Shown one piece after another: positions 39,199 to 50,808 of a stretch of 64,000 nt of DNA. The stretch is from positions 147,603 through 211,602 of the forward strand of contig NC_044922.1 in assembly GCF_003576645.1 (NCBI RefSeq), given 5' to 3'. A program made the position numbers and the translations under genes. The DNA is from Ipomoea triloba. Taxonomy: Eukaryota; Streptophyta; Magnoliopsida; Solanales; Convolvulaceae. Under the pieces are notes generated by a model. It was not told the origin of the DNA. It made no database searches and saw only the letters and a program-made list of their open reading frames with translations. How positions within the stretch are numbered: position 1 is the stretch's first letter; every line of letters starts with the position of its first letter.

Positions 39199-40434
39199 TT
39201 AAAGCGGTAAAGTGATGTTTCCAAAGCTTTTTTTCTTAATTGCATGAAAGCTGAGATTGAGTTGCAAGCTGGGAGATAAGGGCGGCGTAGTGTTGGGTGT
39301 AACCACGGCGGCGGTGTTGCGATTTGAGGTCTGGGCTTGAGACACCAGATAGTCGAGCGCCATGGCGATGTCACTTATGGCCGGACGAAAGCTCGCTTGG
39401 TCCTGTAGACACATTGCTGTGATGGCCACCGCATGGTGAAAAGACCGAACCGAAAATCGTCTTTCCAGCAATGGATCTGCCATCTCCACAAACCTTCTCT
39501 TGTCTTTAAGGAATGGCCGACACTGCACGGGAGATCAGATCATATTAGAGCTAGAAACGGCTTTGTTAGGTGTTTAGATGTTAACTGATAGCTGTTTGAT
39601 ATAATTTTTAAGTTAACAACATAAGGATCATATCGATGGAGATCAGAGGTATATATAGTACGTACCCAGGAAACCAAATTTTGCTCTCCGGGCTTGGCGT
39701 CACTATCATAGGCACGACGGCCAGTGAGGAGCTCCAACAGAACGACACCGAAGCTGTAGATGTCGGATTTCAAGGTGAGCTTTCCGCTCATGGCGTATTC
39801 TGGTGCGCAGTAGCCGTAGGTTCCCATAACTCGCGTGGAAACGTGGGTGTTATCGCCAACAGGCCCTAATTTGGCCAGACCGAAATCCGATAACCTCGGA
39901 TTGAACTCCTCGTCCAATAATATGTTGGAAGATTTCAAGTCCCGGTAAATCACCGGCGGATTCGCTGTACAATGCAGATACTCCAATCCACGAGCCGCAC
40001 CCGCCGCGATCTTTAGTCTGTTGTACCAATTCAGCGGTTCCTTCCCAGGTTCCAAGCCTGATCCATCCAGATCTTATTAATTAATTAACAAAACTGTACT
40101 ACTAAAACTAGCTAGTAATTATATATGAAGAATTGAAGTTTGAAGAATACTATATTATTATATTATATTATATTATTACCAAAGAGATGATTCTCCAAGC
40201 TACCATTTGGCATGTACGCATACACCAAGAGCCTCTGGTCGCCGTGGGTGCAATATCCGATCAAGTTGACCAGATTTTTGTGGTGAAGCAAACTCAACAT
40301 CAGAACCTCCACTATGAATTCCTGGTTCCCTTGCAGCCCTTCCTGATCCAGTTGTTTCACAGCAACAACCTGACCACATATGTACCAATCAATTTTATTT
40401 ATTATTTTCATCAAAAACTAAAACATCAAACTAG

Positions 40435-40474
<40 letters not shown>

Positions 40475-40958
40475 TTCAATTCGCTTGCCAATTGGGAGTC
40501 CAAGACGCCTTTGTACACGCTCCCGAACCCGCCTTCTCCTAGTAGATTGGATTCCTTAAAATTTTGGGTGGCTATTGCGAGTTCCTTGAAGGTGAAACTA
40601 CGTGCAACATTGCCCTTTTGCCCATTACCCTCCCTATAATTCCCTCTCGAAGAACCTCCTTTCCTACTTTGATGTTCTGCGCGCGCGCACACATATATAT
40701 ATATATCAGATCAGATCAGCTTAAAAGACGTATCTACAATTGTTATATATTGTAAATCTAAAATCTTCCACCATATAATTAAAGATACAATTCAAGAACA
40801 TATATATATGCATGCACTTTGAATCATAATGGATCGAAACCTTAATTATTGACAAACGGATTACCTGGAGAAACATTTGATCCGTGAAGCAGATCCTCAT
40901 CATAATCCCTGATGGCTTCCTTACGGGAAGGGCTAATGCACGGAAAACAACTCATCAT
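39199..40958 (-). CDS. Second receptor-like cytoplasmic kinase, class VII, complete, 5 exons
   Basis: PBL-type cytoplasmic Ser/Thr kinase. Exons: 40865-40958, 40489-40676, 40180-40369, 39666-40057, 39199-39522; phases agree, giving 395 codons plus stop. The N-terminus MMSCFPC has no Gly2, so it should not be myristoylated, but clustered Cys could be palmitoylated. P-loop GEGGFGSVY (78-86), VAVK with Lys99, catalytic loop YRDLKSSN with Asp197, DFG at 215, [10 protein letters not shown]. The tail is Ser/Thr/Pro-rich. The kinase domain is most like PBS1-like members that carry VVAVKQLD and NLVNLIGYC. Intron 2 (40370-40488) begins GC, not GT, and holds a TA microsatellite; no GT donor nearby keeps frame and length. 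It lies 4.7 kb from the other kinase in the same orientation, but the sequences and exon structure differ too much for a recent tandem copy. Confidence 0.9.
40370..40488 (-). other. GC-AG intron of the second RLCK gene
   Basis: The donor reads TTG followed by gcaagc and the acceptor ends tcag. Joining there gives LDSQL then VVAVK, in frame and with the expected spacing to the catalytic Lys. A TA dinucleotide run lies at about 40436-40471. Confidence 0.8.
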
Positions 40959-42192
40959 ATGATCAACCTTTAATTTAAGTTCTCTTTTTCTTTCTTTCAC
41001 TAAATTATCACAAACAATAATATTATAATCGCACATATATACAATTCACCACCCCAGCTTGATCAGGGATTCATATAGAAATCAAAACTACATCTACAAC
41101 GTAACAATGTTCAGCTTTCGATCAATTCCTTAAATAAGTTTAAATAATCAGGATTAAAACATGAAATTAAGGAGAGAGACTATTCATCCCTCCCCTTAGA
41201 ACATGTAGTAATCCGATGATAATGAAAGCAAAGAAAGAAAGCTTTATAGAAAATTTATAACTTTCCTTCTTGCATTCTTAGATCGATTTGCAATAAATCA
41301 ATGCAAGAGAGAGAGAAAGAGACAAATGCATATCCCAAAAAAGAAGGGAAAGACGACAAGTAAGAGAAATTTTGAGAAGTTAAGATTACACAAAAATAAT
41401 AAACCTCAAATTTTGGAAATTGATAAGACCCTTAGAATTTTTCCAAAATAAAAAAATAAAAAAATAAGACCCTTAGAATTAATGAATGAGAAGGAAATTA
41501 ATTGCACACTAATTAATTCCCATATTTTCCTCTTCTTTTTAGGATGGCTCCTTATTTAGCGCATACTTTGACGCTAATTCTCTCTTTAATTAGCCTCTTT
41601 GTAATTATGAACTCATCCGTCAAGTTTAGATTAATGTCGCTCTTGAGTTCTTCTAATCCTAATAGTAATCCTTTTCTTATTCGGAATATAATTACATTTT
41701 CTTCATCAACCTGACAAATCCATTTTAAAAAAATCAACAACATTGGTCTCCAATTTTTCAAATTAATTATCAATTTTTTAATCTTCAATTGTGTAAGCTT
41801 CCAAATTAAAACTATTATTGTATAGAGTATCAAATTTGATTTCCAAGAAACCATTTATACAATTATAAACTAATAATACAATTGAAAAATTACCAATACA
41901 AACTACTATACTGGTTTAGCAAAAATAGTTAATTATACTGAGTATACGGGTGTAAAATGTTGTCCTCATCAGAGGATTGGGGTCATGCTCAACCAGCCAA
42001 CTCAAACATTTATTTTGGGCAACAATACAGCGTAACACAGTAATTAGGCTAGTGGTGGGGTACATAATCAATGAATGATTTAAGCTTGTAATTATATTGG
42101 AGTCTATTTTTGTTTTTGTTTTTTTTTTTTGAGGAATATAATACGGAGTAATAATGCTAGACGCGTTTTTTTCTTTTTTGACAAATTTGTTA

Positions 42193-44013
42193 CAATTATC
42201 TAATTATAACATTAGACTTTTCCAAGGGCGATTTTCTTGGAAGTCACCATCAATGCATTTTATTGGGAGACAAATGGATGAACCTAGCTAGCTAGAAGTC
42301 TTTAGTCGTTAGATTAGGGTTTGATTAACTCTTAAGAACAATTTCCCCCATATTTTTAAGGTTTGTGTTAATATATATATATATATATATATATCCACCT
42401 AATTCTTTCTCTGTTAAAATTGAACATGTTTATCGTGAACAATATAAAGTGATGGACATACTTGCAGGGACTTCGTTGTTGCATCACTTGCATGCTAGTT
42501 TGAATAGGATAGTTGCCCGGATTGTTTGCATTGTATTATCTAAAAGTGTACATTAGATAAATCTCATTTTTATGTAATAGCATGCAAATTATAGAAGGGA
42601 AGTAAATTGAACTTATGACCTTTATGTATTAGAATCATACTCTACCGATTCGACCACTTCTTTTGGGACGGTTGATTGTGTGTTTTGAATATGTTTTTTT
42701 AAAGACATCACATTTTAGACAACATGTATGTATAGCTTGTTAGTTAAGTATTCATTTTTGGTTTGGTCCTCTTCTTTGTCATATTAATAAAATTTTCTCA
42801 AAAAAATTCTACTCCGTATTTAGGTTGACATTTAAGTAGTTTTGCCAAACATGACGTACAGCCACGCAGGATAGTTACTGTATAATTGTATAAGTCAAAA
42901 AGTGTGCAAGGCTAGCTTTCATCTGTTGTTGTCACGGTTCCTACAACTAGTCTATTATATTAATGGAAAAAACATCATCATTATCTTAAATTTAAGAGTG
43001 TCACATCATAAATACAGCTACCTTAATTACTCCAAAATTCTACTTCCTCACTTTTATTTCATGACGTGACAGATAATGATATGCTATTTTAATCATGTGA
43101 GTCTAAAAAAATGTCTACATTATAAATTTGGGATGAGAATAGAATTCGAGAATAAAACTTGAAAATCCATATAATAATGTCCTATTTATATTTCTTCTCC
43201 CAAACCTTAATTATATTTCGTGGGATCGAGTTGTGCATGCATCTCCGTCTTCAGTTCTAATTTAGTCGGTCCAAACTCCAAATACAAAATCAAACCTCGT
43301 CAACGCTTTCACATGAATGAAGGATTTTATGGGTATTCAATATTTAACATGCTTTTTATTTATTTATTTTTAATATAACATCTAATATTTCTACCACGGT
43401 AAGATTAAATTAGATTCGATTCGATTCAAGTCACTTAGTCAATCTTCTATTGCCATTCCATTAACAATATGGCTATCAATTATCGCAAACGGCTAAGTTA
43501 TGTTTGATTGCATTTCAATTGCTTATTTTGTGAGTTATTAACTTATCAATAATATTGGTCGGTATTGATCTATTAATTTCATTATTAGGTTAGCGAATCA
43601 GTTTGTTCATGTCTTAACAAAAGCAATTGATTCTTAATTTGACTTCATGATTTGGGAGTCTATTCCTTCCGATTATATTCGGCCCCTTCTTCATTAATAC
43701 ATTATTTTCTTGGTTTGATTAAAAAAAAAACTCTTAATTATTGGTCATGGACTGAGGATCATATAATACTTAGGGATGTTAACGAACCGAACATAAACGA
43801 ACAGAGGCTGTTCGTGTTCGTTTGTTAAGGATTTTGAGGTGTTCGTGTTCGTGTTCGTTTGTTAAGGTTTTTGAAAATCCTGTTCGTGTTCGTTTGTTAA
43901 GCGTTTGTTAGTGTTTGTTAACGTTCGCGAACACGTTCACGAACGTGTTCGTTAACATTAACGAACACGTTCACGAACATGTTCGCAAACGTTAACAAAC
44001 ATGTTCATTTACG
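42193..44013 (+). repeat. First copy of a 1.82-kb direct duplication
   Basis: Every stretch I compared is identical to 44027-45847, offset 1834. The copies are separated by a few bases and one N at 44026. The first copy ends inside a hAT-type element. Confidence 0.9.
42600..42665 (-). mobile_element. Candidate tRNA-derived SINE
   Basis: On the minus strand a tRNA-like A box (tggtcgaatcggtagagta) is followed after about 20 bases by a B-box-like gtcataagttcaattt. The same sequence recurs at 44434-44499 as part of the duplication. A related tail sequence (cattagataaatc...ttatgtaata) also occurs near 32409-32434 inside the kinase intron, fitting a dispersed family. Confidence 0.35.
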
Positions 44014-44026
44014 TTCATGAACACGN

Positions 44027-45847
44027 CAATTATCTAATTATAACATTAGACTTTTCCAAGGGCGATTTTCTTGGAAGTCACCATCAATGCATTTTATTGG
44101 GAGACAAATGGATGAACCTAGCTAGCTAGAAGTCTTTAGTCGTTAGATTAGGGTTTGATTAACTCTTAAGAACAATTTCCCCCATATTTTTAAGGTTTGT
44201 GTTAATATATATATATATATATATATATCCACCTAATTCTTTCTCTGTTAAAATTGAACATGTTTATCGTGAACAATATAAAGTGATGGACATACTTGCA
44301 GGGACTTCGTTGTTGCATCACTTGCATGCTAGTTTGAATAGGATAGTTGCCCGGATTGTTTGCATTGTATTATCTAAAAGTGTACATTAGATAAATCTCA
44401 TTTTTATGTAATAGCATGCAAATTATAGAAGGGAAGTAAATTGAACTTATGACCTTTATGTATTAGAATCATACTCTACCGATTCGACCACTTCTTTTGG
44501 GACGGTTGATTGTGTGTTTTGAATATGTTTTTTTAAAGACATCACATTTTAGACAACATGTATGTATAGCTTGTTAGTTAAGTATTCATTTTTGGTTTGG
44601 TCCTCTTCTTTGTCATATTAATAAAATTTTCTCAAAAAAATTCTACTCCGTATTTAGGTTGACATTTAAGTAGTTTTGCCAAACATGACGTACAGCCACG
44701 CAGGATAGTTACTGTATAATTGTATAAGTCAAAAAGTGTGCAAGGCTAGCTTTCATCTGTTGTTGTCACGGTTCCTACAACTAGTCTATTATATTAATGG
44801 AAAAAACATCATCATTATCTTAAATTTAAGAGTGTCACATCATAAATACAGCTACCTTAATTACTCCAAAATTCTACTTCCTCACTTTTATTTCATGACG
44901 TGACAGATAATGATATGCTATTTTAATCATGTGAGTCTAAAAAAATGTCTACATTATAAATTTGGGATGAGAATAGAATTCGAGAATAAAACTTGAAAAT
45001 CCATATAATAATGTCCTATTTATATTTCTTCTCCCAAACCTTAATTATATTTCGTGGGATCGAGTTGTGCATGCATCTCCGTCTTCAGTTCTAATTTAGT
45101 CGGTCCAAACTCCAAATACAAAATCAAACCTCGTCAACGCTTTCACATGAATGAAGGATTTTATGGGTATTCAATATTTAACATGCTTTTTATTTATTTA
45201 TTTTTAATATAACATCTAATATTTCTACCACGGTAAGATTAAATTAGATTCGATTCGATTCAAGTCACTTAGTCAATCTTCTATTGCCATTCCATTAACA
45301 ATATGGCTATCAATTATCGCAAACGGCTAAGTTATGTTTGATTGCATTTCAATTGCTTATTTTGTGAGTTATTAACTTATCAATAATATTGGTCGGTATT
45401 GATCTATTAATTTCATTATTAGGTTAGCGAATCAGTTTGTTCATGTCTTAACAAAAGCAATTGATTCTTAATTTGACTTCATGATTTGGGAGTCTATTCC
45501 TTCCGATTATATTCGGCCCCTTCTTCATTAATACATTATTTTCTTGGTTTGATTAAAAAAAAAACTCTTAATTATTGGTCATGGACTGAGGATCATATAA
45601 TACTTAGGGATGTTAACGAACCGAACATAAACGAACAGAGGCTGTTCGTGTTCGTTTGTTAAGGATTTTGAGGTGTTCGTGTTCGTGTTCGTTTGTTAAG
45701 GTTTTTGAAAATCCTGTTCGTGTTCGTTTGTTAAGCGTTTGTTAGTGTTTGTTAACGTTCGCGAACACGTTCACGAACGTGTTCGTTAACATTAACGAAC
45801 ACGTTCACGAACATGTTCGCAAACGTTAACAAACATGTTCATTTACG
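44027..45847 (+). repeat. Second copy of the 1.82-kb direct duplication
   Basis: It starts right after the N at 44026 and continues into the full hAT-type element. Near-perfect identity and the single N suggest an assembly artefact and not a biological tandem duplication. Confidence 0.9.
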
Positions 45848-46326
45848 CACGAACATGTTCGCAAACGTTAACAAACATGTTCATTTACGTTCATGAACAC
45901 GTTCGTGAACATTTAATAACCAAACACCTGCACATGTTCATGAACACAATTTATTTAATAACCAAACACCTGCACATGTTCATGAACACAATTTATTCGT
46001 GAACAATAAATAATCTACGTTCATGAACAATTTATATGTTTGTAAACATGTTTGCGAACATTATTAAACGAACATTAAACGTTCACGAACATTACTAAAC
46101 GAACACAAACGAACTTGTTCACAAACACTACTAAACGAACACAAACGAGCTTGTTCGCGAACACTTAGCAAACGAGCTTATCATTGTTCAGACTCTGTTC
46201 GTTTATTAATCGAGCTCTAAATTTTGTTTGTTAATGTTTGTTTATCTTAACAAACGAACATAAACGAACGCTTACCGAGCTCGAACACGAGTAGTTTGTC
46301 GAAAGCTCTGTTCGCTAACACCCCTA
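45605..46326. mobile_element. Non-autonomous hAT-type element with 8-bp target duplication
   Basis: 722 bp, starting TAGGGATGTTAACGAAC and ending with the complement of TAGGGGTGTTAGCGAAC, flanked on both sides by ATAATACT (45597-45604 and 46327-46334). An 8-bp duplication and TAGGG(A/G)TGT ends fit the hAT superfamily. The interior is filled with direct and inverted variants of gttcgtgttcg and cgaacatgttcg, likely subterminal transposase-binding repeats. No transposase frame is present. A cut-off copy of its left part lies at 43771-44025. Confidence 0.85.
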
Positions 46327-47024
46327 ATAATACTGGCCTAGTGTGAATCACATCCGGCATTGTTATGCTTATGGGCTGCAGAAAGGCCATTCTTATGGCT
46401 TACATATATAAGTATATTTGTGGCATATATGGTTTGATCACTTAATTTAGTCCTTTTGATTTGGATGTCATGTAATCCATTTTACTAGCACTCCATGACA
46501 TCAGGCTAACAGCTTTTTATTGGGCTTGGGATTGAGTTAAAATGACTCGATTACATTTTGAAAGTTTTATTTTATTTATCTTAATTTTAGGTTAGTTGTA
46601 GGTAAACACCGTTTTGAAATAGGTCGGAATGACACAACATTCGAGGACATGCAACTATTGACTTAATTGGGACGATTAGCCGCAGTTAACATTCGAAACT
46701 TATAAGTTCTAGCTAGTTATATGTAAAACTATATATACTTGCTCTATTTAAGGTAACAATTAAAATTATTGTCACACAAATAAAAATAATATTGAATTTT
46801 CACTAGCTAGTAAAATTGTTATTGATATTGCAAGCCAAGTTGAGACCGACAGAGTGCACATGAGTGTTCAAAGAATGATCACTTGGGTTTCCCTTCCGTT
46901 TCACCAAAAAAAAAAAGAAAAGAAAAAGGAAGAAGTGCATATTCATAAGCTTACGTTGCAAATAAATGTTTAATTTATTAAAAGTGAGGAAATTAAAGAA
47001 AAAAGTTAATAATTGAGTTGCTTC

Positions 47025-47483
47025 TGTTGAATCAAAAGGTTGATCACAATTGTTGGCAAAAAGAAATTTCAATTCGAGTCAGAAAAGGAGTATACCAAGA
47101 TTAGAAATCAAATCCCAATAGGAATAACACGTTTTGGTTTTGATTAGTTGGCTATTTAAAGGACCTCTCATCTAAACACCAATCACGAATTCCCTAGCTA
47201 ATCTTGTGAGGTATAAGAGTGTTTTGAGAGGATTCTAAATTCCCCTAGAAAGTAGTACATGTGTTTAGGTTACAATAGATTAGATAGGAGAAGATCAATC
47301 TATTGTGTAATTTCTGGTCCCAAAACTATATACTTTGAATATTAAGCTTTTAGTGGATTTAGGCAAATTCTCAAGACTGAGAAGTGCCTCGCAGAATAGG
47401 GTTTTTCCCAAACTGCGTTATCAAGTCTCTTGTGTTACAACTACTGTTTTAACATCTCTGTGTGCTGCGCATTACATTTTTCA
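47025..47483 (+). repeat. 5' LTR of the Sirevirus-like element
   Basis: 459 bp. Relative to the 3' LTR it lacks 6- and 7-bp segments near 47120-47135 and has a 6-bp insertion (tattaa) near 47340. Confidence 0.93.
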
Positions 47484-47527
47484 ATTGGTATCAAAGCCAA
47501 ACTGCTTAAGTTATTAGCAGGATCCTA

Positions 47528-48505
47528 ATGGCGTTTCCCAGGGAAGGACTATCAAACAACAGACCACCAGCCCTAAGTAGTACAAACTACTCCTATTGGA
47601 AAGCTAGAATTAAAATCTACATATTAGCCTAAGGAGAAAGAGTGTGGAGGGCTGTTGAAAACGAATTGAAACATCCCCTTGATAACAATAACAAAGCAAA
47701 AGGTCGAGCTGATTGGAGCGAAGAAGAACTCAAAGAGTTCAACTATAACTCAAAAGCTATGAATGCCATCTACGGAGCTGTGAGTGAAGAAACGTTCAAA
47801 CTAATCGCTGCCACAAATATAGCAAAAACAGCATGGGATATATTGTGTGATCATCATGAAGAAAACTCAACAGTCAAACAATCAAAACTACAAATGGTCC
47901 AAACCCAGTTTGAAAATCTAAAGATGGAGGAAGAAGAAGATATCACACAATTTAATGGAAGAATACTAGAAATTGCTGGGGAGGCCTATAATTTAGGAGA
48001 ACCCATTCCTGAAAACAGGTTAGTAAAAAAGGTATTGCGATCACTACCGGAGAGATTCATGATGAAAGTAACAGCTATTCAAGAAAGCAAAGATCTCAAT
48101 ACATGCAAGCTAAGTGATCTAATGGGAAACCTTAAAACATATGAGCTTGAGATGTTGCAAAACAAAAAGCCAAATGGCAAAGGAATAGCTTTTCAATCAA
48201 AACAAGAAACCAACTCAGATGAAGATACTGAAAACATGGAAGAATCCATTGCACTGCGGACAAAAAACTTCAACAGAGTTCTCAAGAATTTTAACAAATT
48301 CAGAAACAAAAACAAGAGCTTCTCGAATAATCAAGAGAATCCTTCATGTGCACAAAACCAGTTCATCAATACCAAGAAGAAAGAAAATTCAAACCTAGAT
48401 GGAATACAGTGCTATGAATGCAAAGGAGGACATATTCAGTCAGAATGTCCAAACTACCTAAAATGGAAGAACAAAACATATGTAACAACCTTGAGTGATA
48501 GATAG
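47528..48505 (+). pseudogene. Copia Gag remnant
   Basis: Starts at the ATG at 47528 in the same frame as the long open stretch 47642-48505. A TAA at 47630 breaks it after 34 codons. The middle has the Gag (UBN2-type) pattern, including KTAWDILCDHHE and a LRSLPERF-like segment, and a zinc knuckle CYECKGGHIQSEC follows. The frame shifts near 48500. Gag would form virus-like particles; this copy cannot be translated whole. Confidence 0.85.
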
Positions 48506-48653
48506 TGAAGAAGAAAACAACACAAATCTTGTGGCCTTTATCACAAATCATGAAAGCCATGATGAATCAGAGGAGGACATGCAAGATCTATTAAACTCCT
48601 ATACATAGCTGCACGCTAAGTGGGAAGAAATCATCAAAGTAAACTTAAATCTC

Positions 48654-49145
48654 ATGCAAGAAAATCACTTCCTTAAGAGTGAAAAGGAAAGGGAAATACT
48701 TCTTCACAAAGAAACTCAAGAAAAGCTAATGAAGTCACTAAAAGAGGAAGACAAGTTGCTACAGGAAATAAGAAGACTAACTAAAGATGCAGTACAACCA
48801 TACTTAGCAACAAGGAAAGATTCTGCAGTCGAAAACATAGAAGTGTTACAACATCACTTTCAACACCGTAGAAGAATCAGGTGTTACTACTGTCACAGAT
48901 TGGGACACATCAAGGCACACTGCTACAAAAGACAAAATGATCTCTATAATAGAACCTGGGTAAGGCAAGAACAAAAACCAACCCAAAGAGTTTGGGTCAG
49001 AAAAAATCAAACACCAGTGACAGCTTACACTTCAAAAATCAGCAAAGAAACAAGTGTTTGGTACTTTGACAGTGGATGTTCAAGACACATGACCGGAAAC
49101 CCAAACAATCTAGAGGACATCCATTACAAAGATGAGGACATGTAA
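48654..49145 (+). pseudogene. Copia zinc knuckle and protease remnant
   Basis: A second zinc knuckle (CYYCHRLGHIKAHC) is followed by the Copia protease start WYFDSGCSRHMTG. The frame breaks just after, near 49140, where family text continues in another phase. A stop at about 48605 separates it from Gag. Confidence 0.85.
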
Positions 49146-49228
49146 CCTTTGGAGATGGAGAAAGGGGGCAAATCATTGCCAGCGGAACACTAAATGTCCA
49201 TGGTCTACCCAGATTACCAATAGTCTTC

Positions 49229-49834
49229 TTGGTACAAGGCTTAAAAGCAAACCTTATTAGTATAAGTCAGCTGTGTGAAGATGAACTGAGGGTAGAATTC
49301 TCAAAAGAAAATTGCAAAGTGTACAACCAAGGACATGAATGCGTCATGATGGGAAAAAGGTCCTTGGATAAATGCTACACATGGGATAGCCATTTAACCT
49401 GCAACCAAGTCACCATTAATCAAACACTTCTGTGGCATCAACGTATGGGGCATATAAAATTTCATGACATGAAAAAGGATCAAAAGATGGGAAAAACCAT
49501 CCGTTTAAGAAGTGATCATGGAAGAGAATTTGAGAACTCACAGTTTAGAACATATTGTGAAGAGAATGGAATTCATCACGAGTTCTCAGCTCCCAAAACA
49601 CCACAACAGAACGGGGTAGTTGAACGGAAAAATCAGACCATAAAAGAAATGGCAAGGGTCCTACTAAATCACAAAAGAGTATCACCTAAGTTTTGGGCAG
49701 AAGCAGAAGTTACTAGTGAACAAATGGCTCAGGAATTAACAGCTGGAAATGTAAGCTTTGAGAAAAACAAGATCAAAGCAGTTTCTCTAACAAGCAAATA
49801 TGCCATACTCCAGAAAATAACTCTAGTCAACTAG
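49229..49834 (+). pseudogene. Copia pre-integrase and integrase remnant with internal deletion
   Basis: The pre-integrase mark LLWHQRMGH is followed after few residues by the second half of the integrase core (SDHGREFENSQF, then PQQNGVVERKNQ). About 100 or more residues, including the zinc-binding domain and first catalytic Asp, are missing. After FWAEAE the frame jumps to unrelated C-terminal text, so the whole reverse transcriptase/RNase H part is lost. Confidence 0.85.
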
Positions 49835-50337
49835 AAAGAAGAAAATCAAGGAGAAGAAAGGCAAGAAGAAGAAAACACTCCAGAAGAAAATGTTGAAACT
49901 TCTGGTTCAACATCTTCAGAATCAGAAAAATTTTGAGCAAAAAGGGGGAGAAACAAATTCAATTCCGACTTTTTGATGATCTACTGAAGATATGTTGAAT
50001 GGTATGCTGATGCTACTGAAGAACTGTTGAATGTTATGCTGATGATGATGAGAACATATTTTTGTGCTGCTGATGTTATGAAGTCCAGAATACTATGGTA
50101 CTAAAAACTATCATGAATACTGCTAATTATGAAACTTCTCTAAGCAGCCAAATGATTCAAATCATTAACAAATGATGAAATCTGATGAATCTATTCACTA
50201 ATGGGTATTACTATAATCGTTTCCTCTGTCTTTCAAAGACTCAAACAGAAGATTCAGGACCAAAAGAGGAAATGTAGGAGAATCAACTAAGGGGGAGAAA
50301 TCAAGGTTTTTGCCAAAAAATTGACAAAGGGGGAGAG

Positions 50338-50803
50338 TGTTGAATCAAAAGGTTGATCACAATTGTTGGCAAAAAGAAATTCCAATTCGAGTCAGAAAAG
50401 GAGTATACCAAGATTAGAAATCAAATCCCAAACAAACTAGGAATAACACCAATACTGTTTTGGTTTTGATTAGTTGGCTATTTAAAGGACCTCTCATCTA
50501 AACACCAATCACGAATTCCCTAGCTAATCTTGTGAGGTATAAGAGTGTTTTGAGAGGATTCTAAATTCCCCTAGAAAGTAGTACATGTGTTTAGGTTACA
50601 ATAGATTAGATAAGAGAAGATCAATCTATTGTGTAATTTCTGGTCCCAAAACTATATACTTTGAAGCTTTTAGTGGATTTAGGCAAATTCTCAAGACTGA
50701 GAAGTGCCTCGCAGAATAGGGTTTTTCCCAAACTGCGTTATCAAGTCTCTTGTGTTACAACTACTGTTTTAACATCTCTGTGTGCTGCGCATTACATTTT
50801 TCA
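50338..50803 (+). repeat. 3' LTR of the Sirevirus-like element
   Basis: 466 bp, preceded directly by a polypurine tract (aaagggggagag). It ends TTTTTCA, followed by the GCTTC target duplication. Confidence 0.93.
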
Positions 50804-50808
50804 GCTTC

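Larger units (their letters stand above)
40959..47019. other. Repeat-rich intergenic region
   Basis: No gene is supported across 6 kb. It contains a 1.82-kb direct duplication split by a single N, a hAT-type element and an inserted tRNA-like repeat, each listed separately. A 63-codon frame occurs twice only because of the duplication. Confidence 0.75.
47025..50803 (+). mobile_element. Sirevirus-like Copia LTR retrotransposon, internally deleted
   Basis: LTRs at 47025-47483 (459 bp) and 50338-50803 (466 bp) begin TGTTGA and end TTTTTCA. A perfect 5-bp target duplication GCTTC flanks the element (47020-47024, 50804-50808). The primer binding site TGGTATCAAAGC lies at 47486-47497. Gag, protease, pre-integrase and part of integrase remain; reverse transcriptase and RNase H are gone. 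Three polypurine-like stretches containing gggggaga lie near 49943, 50291 and 50329, a multiplicity described for Sireviruses. The LTRs differ by at least three small indels and two substitutions, so it is older than the element in NPC1. Broken frames make it non-autonomous. Confidence 0.9.

Noticed and set aside
42365..44390. A 63-codon frame found twice
   Set aside because: Both copies lie in the duplicated segment; the product starts with Tyr/Ile from a TA repeat and has no known motif.
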